From SLSG01 sp964477035 (GTDB lineage: Bacteria; Bacteroidota; Bacteroidia; Bacteroidales; UBA7960), in the NCBI GenBank assembly GCA_964477035.1, contig CAYZCW010000020.1, positions 1-16,719 of the forward strand: a DNA stretch of 16,719 nucleotides, read 5' to 3'. Both the position numbers and the translations under genes were made by a program. Shown here piece after piece: positions 7,027-14,411 of this stretch. Below the pieces are notes generated by a model. That model saw only the letters and a program-made list of their open reading frames with translations. It did no database searches and was not told the DNA's origin. Each line of letters opens with the position of its first letter. The first letter of the stretch is position 1.

Positions 7027-8688
7027 TTAGTTATCGAAGGTGTATAAAAAGCGCTTGATGCTCTTCTTGGGCGTCTTTTCAAATTCCTCGGGCACGATCC
7101 GGATGCGGGCGATGTTCATATAGACCGGCAGGAGCGCATTCACCTCCCCTTTGTATTGTTCCAGGGTGTCGTGAAGGTCTTTTTCGCTCATCCCCAGCTT
7201 ATCCACTGTCTCATAATCGGGGTAGACCATGGCGGTAAGCAGCCCGTTTTTTTCCACCACCAGCGATTCCTGTATGAGCCGCTTGTTGTTGAGCACGGCC
7301 TCGATCTCCTCGGGGTAGATGTTCTGCCCGGAGGGTCCGAGGATCATGCTTTTGCTGCGGCCCCGGATGTAGATGAAGCCGTCCTTGTCGATCACCCCCA
7401 GATCGCCTGTATGCAGCCATCCTTCCCCGTCCAGGGCGGCCCGTGTGGCCTCCTCGTTCTTGTAATAGCCCAGCATGACGTTTTCGCCCCGCACCAGGAT
7501 CTCTCCCACCTCGTTGTAGGGGTCGGGGCTGTCGATCCGGACCTCCATATTGTCCACGATGCGGCCGGCCGAGCCCAGCCTGGTCTTGTCCCAGTTGGCG
7601 TAGCTGATCAGGGGCCCGCACTCTGTCATCCCGTAGCCGATGGAGTAGGGGAAGCGGATCTTGTTCAGGAAAACCTCCACTTCCTTGTTCAGCGCGGCTC
7701 CGCCGATGACGATCTCATGAAAGTTGCCCCCAAAGGCATTGAACAGCTTCTGGTAAACCTTCTTGTGAACCACCTTGTTGAGCAGGGGGGTTTTGAGCAG
7801 CATTTTGGCGGCCGGCTTGCCGATGGCAGGCAGGATCTGTTTCTTGTAGATCTTCTCGATGATCAGGGGAACGGCCAGCACCAGCCTTGGCCGGATCTCC
7901 TTGAAGGCCTGCAGGATGATTTGGGGCGAGGGAGTCTTGGTGAGGAAGGTGATGTGGCAGCCCAGGGTGAAGGGCCAGAGGAATTCAAAGGCACAGCCGT
8001 AGGTATGTGCCAGGGGCAGGAAGGACACGATGGCATCGCCCGGGCTGAGCGGCATGTTGTTGTTGGCATACACGACATTGGATACCAGGCTATTGTGATG
8101 GATCATCACCCCCTTGGTGAAGCCGGTGGTTCCCGATGTGTAACTGAGCACGGCCAGCTTGTCGTTGGGCACCCGTGCGTAGCGGACATGGTCCAGCCCG
8201 AATCCTTCCGGGTATTTGTCTTCAAACAGCTTGTCCAGGCTGCCCGCGGCCTGTCCCGTTTTTTTCTGCCCCAGGGGGTTCAGCAAGGAGAAATTCTGCA
8301 GGGAGAACACCCCTTTGAGGGATGCCATCTTGTTGGGATCGAGGTTGTCGTATATGTTGTCGGCCACAAACAGCAGGGCCGACTCGGAATGGTTCACGAT
8401 GTGCTGGATGTCGTTGGCCTTGAAGTCCGGCAGAATGGGTACGGCCACGGCACCGTAAGTGACGGCCGCCAGGTAGGAGACGCCCCAGCTGGCAGAGTTC
8501 TTTCCGACGATGGCCACCTTTTGCCCGGGGAGCAGGCCGCAGCCTTCGAAAAGCAGGTGCAGGCGGGCAATGGCCTCGCCCACGTCCGCATAACGGAGGC
8601 TTTGCCCTTTGTAGTCTGTCATGGATTGGATGTTCCAGTTATTGCGTATGCTCTGTTCAATGAACTCTGTAAGGTTTTCCTTCATCAT
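7027..8688 (-). CDS. AMP-dependent acyl-CoA synthetase/ligase
   Basis: A 553-residue adenylate-forming enzyme, most likely a fatty-acid:CoA ligase that activates a carboxylate to acyl-AMP and then to acyl-CoA. It carries the phosphate loop YTSGTTGFTKG (183-193), GYGMTECGP (351-359), the ribose-binding WLHTGD (424-429) and the hinge region GRSKSMILGPSGQNIYPEE (443-461). The C-terminal A10 motif reads KTPKKSIKRF (538-547). By eye the usual catalytic lysine position falls on S543, with lysines on either side. The start is the first ATG of an ATG-ATG pair at 8688; the second would remove one residue. It is divergent from uvrA, and I saw only a poor -7 match upstream. Chain length and acceptor cannot be read from the sequence, so acyl-ACP or acyl-adenylate chemistry remains possible. 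Confidence 0.88.
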   Translation of the reverse strand: MMKENLTEFIEQSIRNNWNIQSMTDYKGQSLRYADVGEAIARLHLLFEGCGLLPGQKVAIVGKNSASWGVSYLAAVTYGAVAVPILPDFKANDIQHIVNHSESALLFVADNIYDNLDPNKMASLKGVFSLQNFSLLNPLGQKKTGQAAGSLDKLFEDKYPEGFGLDHVRYARVPNDKLAVLSYTSGTTGFTKGVMIHHNSLVSNVVYANNNMPLSPGDAIVSFLPLAHTYGCAFEFLWPFTLGCHITFLTKTPSPQIILQAFKEIRPRLVLAVPLIIEKIYKKQILPAIGKPAAKMLLKTPLLNKVVHKKVYQKLFNAFGGNFHEIVIGGAALNKEVEVFLNKIRFPYSIGYGMTECGPLISYANWDKTRLGSAGRIVDNMEVRIDSPDPYNEVGEILVRGENVMLGYYKNEEATRAALDGEGWLHTGDLGVIDKDGFIYIRGRSKSMILGPSGQNIYPEEIEAVLNNKRLIQESLVVEKNGLLTAMVYPDYETVDKLGMSEKDLHDTLEQYKGEVNALLPVYMNIARIRIVPEEFEKTPKKSIKRFLYTFDN

Positions 8689-8789
8689 GATGCGGTGGGT
8701 TTATGTGAGACAGGCAATCAATTGGCAATCGGATGTGCAATGTACAAAGAAAACCCCAATTCAAAAAAACCCGGCACGGGGATAATTGC

Positions 8790-8797
8790 TACTTTTG
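8790..8797 (+). promoter_or_regulatory. -7 element of the uvrA promoter
   Basis: TACTTTTG is an exact TAnnTTTG match 18 bases before the uvrA ATG, so the leader would be only about 12 bases. The bases where a TTTG box would lie are an A-run, so the upstream element is not recognisable. Confidence 0.55.
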
Positions 8798-8815
8798 CCT
8801 GTTGATTAACCTTGC

Positions 8816-11647
8816 ATGAAAACTTCCGTACCCATAGATGCCCTGGATCCGGGAAGGTACATCCTGATCAAGGGCGCCAGGGTCCACAACCTGAAAAACG
8901 TGGACGTGGCCATTGAGCGCCGCAGGCTCGTGGTGATTACCGGGCTTTCTGGCTCCGGCAAGTCGTCCCTGGCCTTTGATACCCTGTATTCCGAGGGACA
9001 GCGCAGGTACGTGGAAAGCCTCAGCGCCTATGCCCGGCAGTTCCTTGGCCGCATGAACAAACCGGAAGTGGACTACATCAAGGGCATCTCTCCGGCCATC
9101 GCCATCGAGCAGAAGGTCAACACCCGCAACCCGCGGTCCACGGTGGGCACCTCCACCGAAATATACGACTACATGAAGCTGCTGTTTGCCCGCATCGGCC
9201 AGACCCTGTCGCCGGTATCGGGCAACCTGGTGAAGCGGCATACGGTGACGGATGTGGTGGATTACTGCCTGGGACTGCCCCCCGGGCTGATGGTCATGGT
9301 GCTGGCTCCCCTGGGGCTGAAGACCGGTCGCAGCCTGGAGGACCAGCTGAGGGTGCTGATGCAGCAGGGCTTTTCCAGGCTGTTGCTCCACGATGATGTG
9401 GTGCGCATCGAAGACGTGCTCCCCGGCCTGGAACAGGTGACCATCCGCAAAAAGCCCGCCATCGTGATCGACCGTTTTTCCACGGGCGGGGACGACCCGG
9501 ACCTGGCGGGCCGCATCGCCGACTCCGTTCAGACGGCGTTTTATGAAGGAGAGGGAGAGTGCCTCATCCAGTTCCGGGAAGGAGGGCGCGACCAGGCCGC
9601 CCATTTTTCGAGCCGCTTCGAGCTGGACGGCATGACCTTCGAGGAGCCGTCGGTCAACCTGTTCACCTTCAACAACCCCTACGGGGCCTGCAAGGCCTGC
9701 GAAGGCTTCGGCAGCGTCATCGGCATCGATCCGGACCTGGTGGTGCCCAACAAGGGTTTGAGCATTTACGAAGAGGCCATTGCCTGCTGGAAAGGGGAAA
9801 AAATGGGCAAGTGGAAGGACCGCCTGGTGGAGCAAGCCTGGCGTTTCGACTTTCCCATACACAAACCCTACTACCAGCTCAGCGAGGAGCAGAAAGCCCT
9901 CCTGTGGACCGGCAACAAGTACTTCAAGGGGCTGGACGATTTCTTCCGGATGGTGGAGGAGAACACCTACAAGATACAATACCGGGTCATGCTTTCCCGC
10001 TACCGGGGCAAGACTGTCTGCCCGGAATGCCAGGGTACGAGGCTCCGGAAGGATGCCGGCTATGTGAAGGTGGGCGGCCGGTCCCTGTCCGAGCTGGTGC
10101 TGATGCCCGTGTCGCGCCTCCGGACGTTTTTCAGGAACCTGTCATTGGATTCCCACCGGCAGGAAGTGGCCAGGAGGCTGCTGACGGAGATCGGCAACCG
10201 CCTGGAATACCTGGATGATGTGGGTCTGGGTTACCTGACCCTCAACCGCCTGTCTTCGACCCTCTCGGGCGGGGAATCGCAGCGCATCAACCTGGCCACC
10301 TCCCTGGGGAGCTCCCTGGTCGGGTCCATGTACATCCTGGATGAACCCAGCATCGGACTGCATCCGCGAGACACCCTCCGGCTGATCGGCGTGCTCAGGC
10401 GGCTTCGCGACCTGGGCAATACGGTCATCGTGGTGGAGCACGACGAAGAGATCATGCGGGCGGCCGACCAGATCATCGACATCGGTCCCCTGGCCGGCAC
10501 CCACGGGGGACAGATTCTGTTCCAGGGGCCCTTCGGGGAACTGCCCGGCTGCAAGGAAAGCCTGACGGCCGGCTACCTGAGCGGCAAAAGGCGTATCGAT
10601 CCGCCGGCGGTCCGGCGCAGCTGGCGGGAGTACATAGAGGTCAAAGGCGCCCGCCAGCACAACCTCAAAGGCTTCGACGTGAAGATTCCCCTGGGCGTGA
10701 TGGTGGCCGTGACGGGCGTGAGCGGATCGGGAAAGACTTCCCTGGTCAGGAACATCCTGTTTCCCGCCCTGAAAAAGCATTACGGGGGGTACGGGGAGCG
10801 CACGGGCCGCTTCGATGCCCTGAACGGGGATTTGCAGGCCTTGCAGGATGTGGAGTACATCGACCAGAACCCCATCGGCAAGTCGTCCCGGTCCAATCCG
10901 GTCACCTACCTCAAAGCCTATGACGACATCCGCGCCCTGTTTGCGGAACAAAGCCTGTCGAAGGTCAGGGGTTACACCCCGGGCTACTTCTCCTTCAATG
11001 TGGAGGGAGGGCGCTGCCCGGAATGCGACGGAGACGGCAAGGTGGAGATCGAGATGCAGTTCATGGCCGATATCAGCCTGGTGTGCGAGGAATGCAAGGG
11101 CAGCCGTTTCAAGGAAGAGATCCTGGACGTGCGCTACGAAGGCAAAACCATCAGCGATGTGCTGGAGATGACCGTGGATGATGCCATTGCTTTTTTTTCC
11201 GGGCAGGAAAAATGCGGGACGATCTGCCGGCGGATTGCGGCGGGCATCCAGCCGCTGGCCGATGTCGGACTGGGTTATATCCGCCTGGGGCAGCCGTCCA
11301 GCACCCTGAGCGGGGGTGAGGCCCAGCGCGTGAAGCTGGCCTCCTTCCTGGGCCGGGGCGGCAGCACGGCCAAAACCCTGTTCGTGTTTGACGAACCGAC
11401 CACGGGCCTGCATTTTCACGACATCTCCAAACTGCTGGAGGCCTTCAGTGCCCTGCTGGACAAGGGCCATTCCCTGGTGGTGATCGAACACAACCCGGAG
11501 GTGATCAAGAGCGCCGACTGGGTGATCGACCTGGGCCCCGAAGGGGGCGAGGCTGGCGGGCAGCTGGTTTTCGAGGGCAGCCCGGAGGGGCTCGCGGCCT
11601 GCGCCGAAAGCCATACCGGCAGGTTCCTGGCCGGCAAGCTGGGCTGA
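8816..11647 (+). CDS. uvrA: Excinuclease ABC subunit A (UvrA)
   Basis: UvrA is the DNA-damage sensor of nucleotide excision repair. It is a double ABC ATPase that dimerises and loads UvrB at lesions. The 943-residue protein is full length. Walker A motifs are GLSGSGKSS (43-51) and GVSGSGKTS (634-642). ABC signatures are LSGGESQR (483-490) and LSGGEAQR (831-838). Walker B segments are ILDEP (507-511) and VFDEP (857-861). The C-terminal zinc module is intact (C734, C737, C757, C760). The N-terminal zinc module is not: CKAC (292-295) is present, but the expected partner CxxC upstream is replaced by RFELDGMTF (267-275). CPEC at 402-405 is also present. The gene stands alone with its own promoter. 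It may be a second, lineage-specific UvrA rather than the only copy. Confidence 0.94.
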   Translation: MKTSVPIDALDPGRYILIKGARVHNLKNVDVAIERRRLVVITGLSGSGKSSLAFDTLYSEGQRRYVESLSAYARQFLGRMNKPEVDYIKGISPAIAIEQKVNTRNPRSTVGTSTEIYDYMKLLFARIGQTLSPVSGNLVKRHTVTDVVDYCLGLPPGLMVMVLAPLGLKTGRSLEDQLRVLMQQGFSRLLLHDDVVRIEDVLPGLEQVTIRKKPAIVIDRFSTGGDDPDLAGRIADSVQTAFYEGEGECLIQFREGGRDQAAHFSSRFELDGMTFEEPSVNLFTFNNPYGACKACEGFGSVIGIDPDLVVPNKGLSIYEEAIACWKGEKMGKWKDRLVEQAWRFDFPIHKPYYQLSEEQKALLWTGNKYFKGLDDFFRMVEENTYKIQYRVMLSRYRGKTVCPECQGTRLRKDAGYVKVGGRSLSELVLMPVSRLRTFFRNLSLDSHRQEVARRLLTEIGNRLEYLDDVGLGYLTLNRLSSTLSGGESQRINLATSLGSSLVGSMYILDEPSIGLHPRDTLRLIGVLRRLRDLGNTVIVVEHDEEIMRAADQIIDIGPLAGTHGGQILFQGPFGELPGCKESLTAGYLSGKRRIDPPAVRRSWREYIEVKGARQHNLKGFDVKIPLGVMVAVTGVSGSGKTSLVRNILFPALKKHYGGYGERTGRFDALNGDLQALQDVEYIDQNPIGKSSRSNPVTYLKAYDDIRALFAEQSLSKVRGYTPGYFSFNVEGGRCPECDGDGKVEIEMQFMADISLVCEECKGSRFKEEILDVRYEGKTISDVLEMTVDDAIAFFSGQEKCGTICRRIAAGIQPLADVGLGYIRLGQPSSTLSGGEAQRVKLASFLGRGGSTAKTLFVFDEPTTGLHFHDISKLLEAFSALLDKGHSLVVIEHNPEVIKSADWVIDLGPEGGEAGGQLVFEGSPEGLAACAESHTGRFLAGKLG

Positions 11648-11661
11648 TGCCCGGTGGTTTT

Positions 11662-11692
11662 ATGTTCTTAAACATGCGGGGCCGGCGGGCCC
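11662..11692 (+). terminator. Two small hairpins after uvrA, possible weak terminator
   Basis: Just downstream of the uvrA stop, ATGTT/AACAT (11662-11675, loop CTTA) is a perfect five-base inverted repeat. It is followed by GGGCC/GGCCC (11679-11692, four-base loop). No T-tract follows either stem, so intrinsic termination is not well supported. Confidence 0.3.
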
Positions 11693-11708
11693 GATCGAAA
11701 AACTTTCC

Positions 11709-11716
11709 TAATTTTG
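11709..11716 (+). promoter_or_regulatory. -7 element upstream of the DUF1573 gene
   Basis: TAATTTTG matches TAnnTTTG exactly, 16 bases before the ATG at 11733. The predicted leader is therefore about 10 bases. No TTTG box is visible at the usual distance. It would be the first promoter of the gene run 11733-15626. Confidence 0.55.
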
Positions 11717-11732
11717 CAGGCAAACTGTTTGT

Positions 11733-12155
11733 ATGCGTTTACGGGTCTGCATTGTACATATCCTGTTCCTGCTGACAAGCCTGGCGGCAGTGGCCAGGCC
11801 TGCTCCGGAAGGGAATCCGCCGGAGGCCCGTGCGCGTTACCCTTATGCCGTGCCGGAGCAGGCGGTGTTTGATCTGGGGCAGGTGGTGCAGGGGCCGGTG
11901 GCCACGGGCACCATTGTCATTGCCAATGAGGGGGCGGCGGACCTGCGGATCGCGCGGGTCAGGAGCTCCTGCGGGCTGATGATCCCGGCATGGCCCGACG
12001 GCCCGGTGGCTCCGGGCGACAAGGCCCGGGTAGGTTTCCGGTACGATACCGGCCGGCTGGGTCCGTTCGAGCGCATCGTGATCATCCATACCAACGCCTG
12101 GCAGAGAGACCTGCGCATCACCGTCCGGGGAGAGGTGGTGCCTTCCGGGGAGTGA
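11733..12155 (+). CDS. Exported DUF1573-family protein
   Basis: A 140-residue protein with a Sec signal peptide: basic start MRLR, hydrophobic core to about residue 20, likely cleavage after AVA near 21. The mature part fits one DUF1573 immunoglobulin-like domain: FDLGQVVQG-x-TIVIANEG (46-66), a middle RSSCG (77-81), then PGDKARVGFRYDT (93-105) and ITVRGEV near the end. DUF1573 proteins are common and often exported in Bacteroidota; their role is not established, although the fold resembles surface or adhesion Ig domains. The short length, with a single domain, is typical. It lies 79 bases before the aminotransferase gene with no promoter between, so they may share a transcript. Confidence 0.82.
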   Translation: MRLRVCIVHILFLLTSLAAVARPAPEGNPPEARARYPYAVPEQAVFDLGQVVQGPVATGTIVIANEGAADLRIARVRSSCGLMIPAWPDGPVAPGDKARVGFRYDTGRLGPFERIVIIHTNAWQRDLRITVRGEVVPSGE

Positions 12156-12234
12156 GTACCGGAGGCTGCCGGCGCATCCGACGATAAGAAGCAGCAAGAA
12201 ACCCAATACATAAAAACCTTTATACACCATTGCC

Positions 12235-13434
12235 ATGCCACACATTTCCGAAAAAGGACGGATGATGCCTGAATCGCCCATCCGCAAGCTGGTTCCCTAT
12301 GCCGATCAGGCCAAGAAAAGGGGGACCCGGGTGTACCACCTGAACATCGGGCAGCCCGACATCCCCACCCCCCAAAGCATGATCGACGCCATGCACAAGC
12401 TGGACGTCAAGGTGATCGAGTACAGCCATTCGGCCGGCATCCTGTCCTACCGGCAGAAGATGTGCGCGTATTATGAAAAACACGGCATCCACATCACCCC
12501 CGACGACATCATCGTGGGCGCGGGCGCCTCGGAGGCCATCCTGTTTGCGGTGCAGACCTGCCTGAACCCCGGGGACGAGATCATCGTGCCCGAGCCTTTC
12601 TATGCCAATTACAACGGTTTTGCCATCAGCGCCGGGGTCAGGGTCCGCCCCATCATCTCCACCATCGAGACCGGATTCGCCCTGCCCCCCATTGCCGAGT
12701 TTGAGAAGGCCATCACCCCGCGTACCAAGGCCATCCTGATCTGCAACCCCAACAATCCCACCGGCTACCTGTACTCCCGGGAGGAGCTGGAGGTGCTGCG
12801 GCAGATCGTTAAAAAGCATGACCTCTTTCTGTTTGCCGATGAGGTGTACCGGGAATTCTGCTACGACGGCACCACCCACTTCTCCGTCATGAACCTGGAG
12901 GGCATCGAAGACAATGTCGTGCTGTTCGACTCGGTGAGCAAGCGTTACAGCGCCTGTGGCATCCGCATCGGGGCCATGATCTCCCGCAACCGGGAAGTGA
13001 TGAAGACCGCCCTGAAGTTCGCCCAGGCCCGCCTGAGTCCGCCTTCCCTGGGCCAGATCGCGGCCGAAGCCGCGGCAGACACCCCCGATGCCTATTTTGA
13101 GGAGGTGATCAAGGAATATGTCGCCCGCCGCGACACGGTGGTCCTGGCCATGAACCGCATGAAGGGGGTCCTCTGTCCCAATCCCAAGGGCGCCTTTTAT
13201 GTCACCGCCCGGCTGCCCATCGACGACTGCGACAGGTTCTGCCAGTGGCTGCTTGAAGAATTCGAGCACGAAGGGCAGACCGTCATGCTGGCCCCGGCCT
13301 CGGGCTTCTATTCCAGCCCGGGGGGCGGCCGGAACGAGGTACGTATCTCCTATGTGTTGAATGTGGACGACCTGCAGAAGGCCATGCGCTGCATTGAGGA
13401 GGCCCTTAAGATCTATCCGGGGAGGACCGTATGA
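12235..13434 (+). CDS. Pyridoxal-phosphate aminotransferase, class I/II
   Basis: A 399-residue fold-type I aminotransferase of the aspartate-aminotransferase superfamily. Visible features are NPNNPTG (171-177), the cofactor-contacting D202 and Y205 in ADEVYREF, the Schiff-base lysine K236 in DSVSKRYS, and a late NEVRISY whose arginine would bind the substrate carboxylate. The order and spacing match the family. Likely donors are aspartate, alanine or aromatic amino acids, but specificity cannot be read. The start at 12235 gives the usual N terminus; internal ATGs at residues 10 and 11 are less likely. Its stop overlaps the start of the nucleotidylyltransferase gene (ATGA), implying translational coupling of the two. 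Confidence 0.92.
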   Translation: MPHISEKGRMMPESPIRKLVPYADQAKKRGTRVYHLNIGQPDIPTPQSMIDAMHKLDVKVIEYSHSAGILSYRQKMCAYYEKHGIHITPDDIIVGAGASEAILFAVQTCLNPGDEIIVPEPFYANYNGFAISAGVRVRPIISTIETGFALPPIAEFEKAITPRTKAILICNPNNPTGYLYSREELEVLRQIVKKHDLFLFADEVYREFCYDGTTHFSVMNLEGIEDNVVLFDSVSKRYSACGIRIGAMISRNREVMKTALKFAQARLSPPSLGQIAAEAAADTPDAYFEEVIKEYVARRDTVVLAMNRMKGVLCPNPKGAFYVTARLPIDDCDRFCQWLLEEFEHEGQTVMLAPASGFYSSPGGGRNEVRISYVLNVDDLQKAMRCIEEALKIYPGRTV

Positions 13435-14360
13435 TGAAAAAGAGCTTGCTGGTACTGGCGGCCGGCATGGGCAGCCGCTACGGGGGCATCAAGCAGCTCG
13501 ACCGCCTGGGGCCCTCGGGGGAGACCATCATGGACTATTCTGTGTACGATGCCCTGCGCGCCGGTTTCACCCGGGTCGTGTTTGTGATCCGCCGGAGCTT
13601 CGAGCAGGAGTTCCGCGAGTTGTTCGTGGAAAAGCTGCGCGGCCGGGTCGAGGTGGCCCTGGCCTTCCAGGAACTGGACGACCTGCCGGATGGCTTTGCC
13701 GTTCCGGCCGGACGGGCCAAGCCCTGGGGCACCGGGCATGCCATGCTGGCCGCCCGGGAACTGGTTGCGGAGCCATTTGCCGTGATCAATGCCGACGATT
13801 TTTACGGCCTGGAGTCCTACCGGCTGATCGCCGCCTTTTTGGATGCCCAGGAAGGGGCAGGATCCGGCAAAGGATCCGGGGAGCGCATCCTCCCGATCGC
13901 CATGGCCGGCTACCGCCTGGAGAATACGCTCTCGGAGCATGGCAGCGTGTCGAGGGGCCTCTGCCGGGTGGATCCGGAGGGGTACCTGGAGTCGGTGCAG
14001 GAGCACACGGCCATCCTGCGCCGCCCCGACGGACGGATCCTGAGCGGGGCAGGCGCCTCGGCAGCCGGTTTGCATCCCGGAGACATGGTCTCCATGAATT
14101 TCTGGGGTTTCACCCCGGAGGTGTTTCCCCGGCTTCAGGAGGATTTCCGGCTTTTTATGCAGGAGCAGGGGCAGGACCCCAAAGCCGAGTTCTATATCCC
14201 GGTGGCCGTGGATGCCATGATCCGCCGGGGCCAGGCCCGGGTCCGGGTACTGGAGTCCCCCGCCCGCTGGTTCGGGGTCACTTATCCGGAGGACAAGCAG
14301 CGGACCATGGACAGCATCCGTGCGCTGGTCGATGCGGGCGATTATCCCGGCCGCCTCTGA
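13431..14360 (+). CDS. Sugar-phosphate nucleotidylyltransferase-like protein
   Basis: A 309-residue protein of the NTP_transferase fold, which joins a nucleotide to a sugar 1-phosphate. It opens with the nucleotide-binding signature LAAGMGSRYGGIKQ (9-22), has PWGTGHAML (99-106) and the metal-binding NADDFYG (120-126), and ends without the left-handed helix domain of bifunctional GlmU-type enzymes. A Gly/Ser-rich insert (142-150) interrupts the middle. The nucleotide and sugar are unknown. It starts inside the aminotransferase stop (ATGATG at 13431; either ATG can serve). A nucleotide-sugar role would fit the phosphohexomutase and murB nearby, but those are on other transcripts. The following gene starts 51 bases on with no visible promoter. 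Confidence 0.85.
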   Translation: MMKKSLLVLAAGMGSRYGGIKQLDRLGPSGETIMDYSVYDALRAGFTRVVFVIRRSFEQEFRELFVEKLRGRVEVALAFQELDDLPDGFAVPAGRAKPWGTGHAMLAARELVAEPFAVINADDFYGLESYRLIAAFLDAQEGAGSGKGSGERILPIAMAGYRLENTLSEHGSVSRGLCRVDPEGYLESVQEHTAILRRPDGRILSGAGASAAGLHPGDMVSMNFWGFTPEVFPRLQEDFRLFMQEQGQDPKAEFYIPVAVDAMIRRGQARVRVLESPARWFGVTYPEDKQRTMDSIRALVDAGDYPGRL

Positions 14361-14411
14361 GATTTATTATGCATCCGATATGTCCATTCACTGATCCAAA
14401 TTCCTTAAGAC

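Noticed and set aside
7156..8805. 549-residue open frame opposite the acyl-CoA ligase
   Set aside because: It mirrors the ligase gene codon for codon on the other strand, has composition rich in H, G, V and Q with no motif, and the ligase has all family motifs.
8789..9979. 396-residue open frame opposite the start of uvrA
   Set aside because: Shadow of uvrA; no motifs and it covers the uvrA promoter.
10142..11614. 490-residue open frame opposite uvrA
   Set aside because: Long antisense frames are expected in GC-rich genes; it shows no domain and uvrA is unambiguous.
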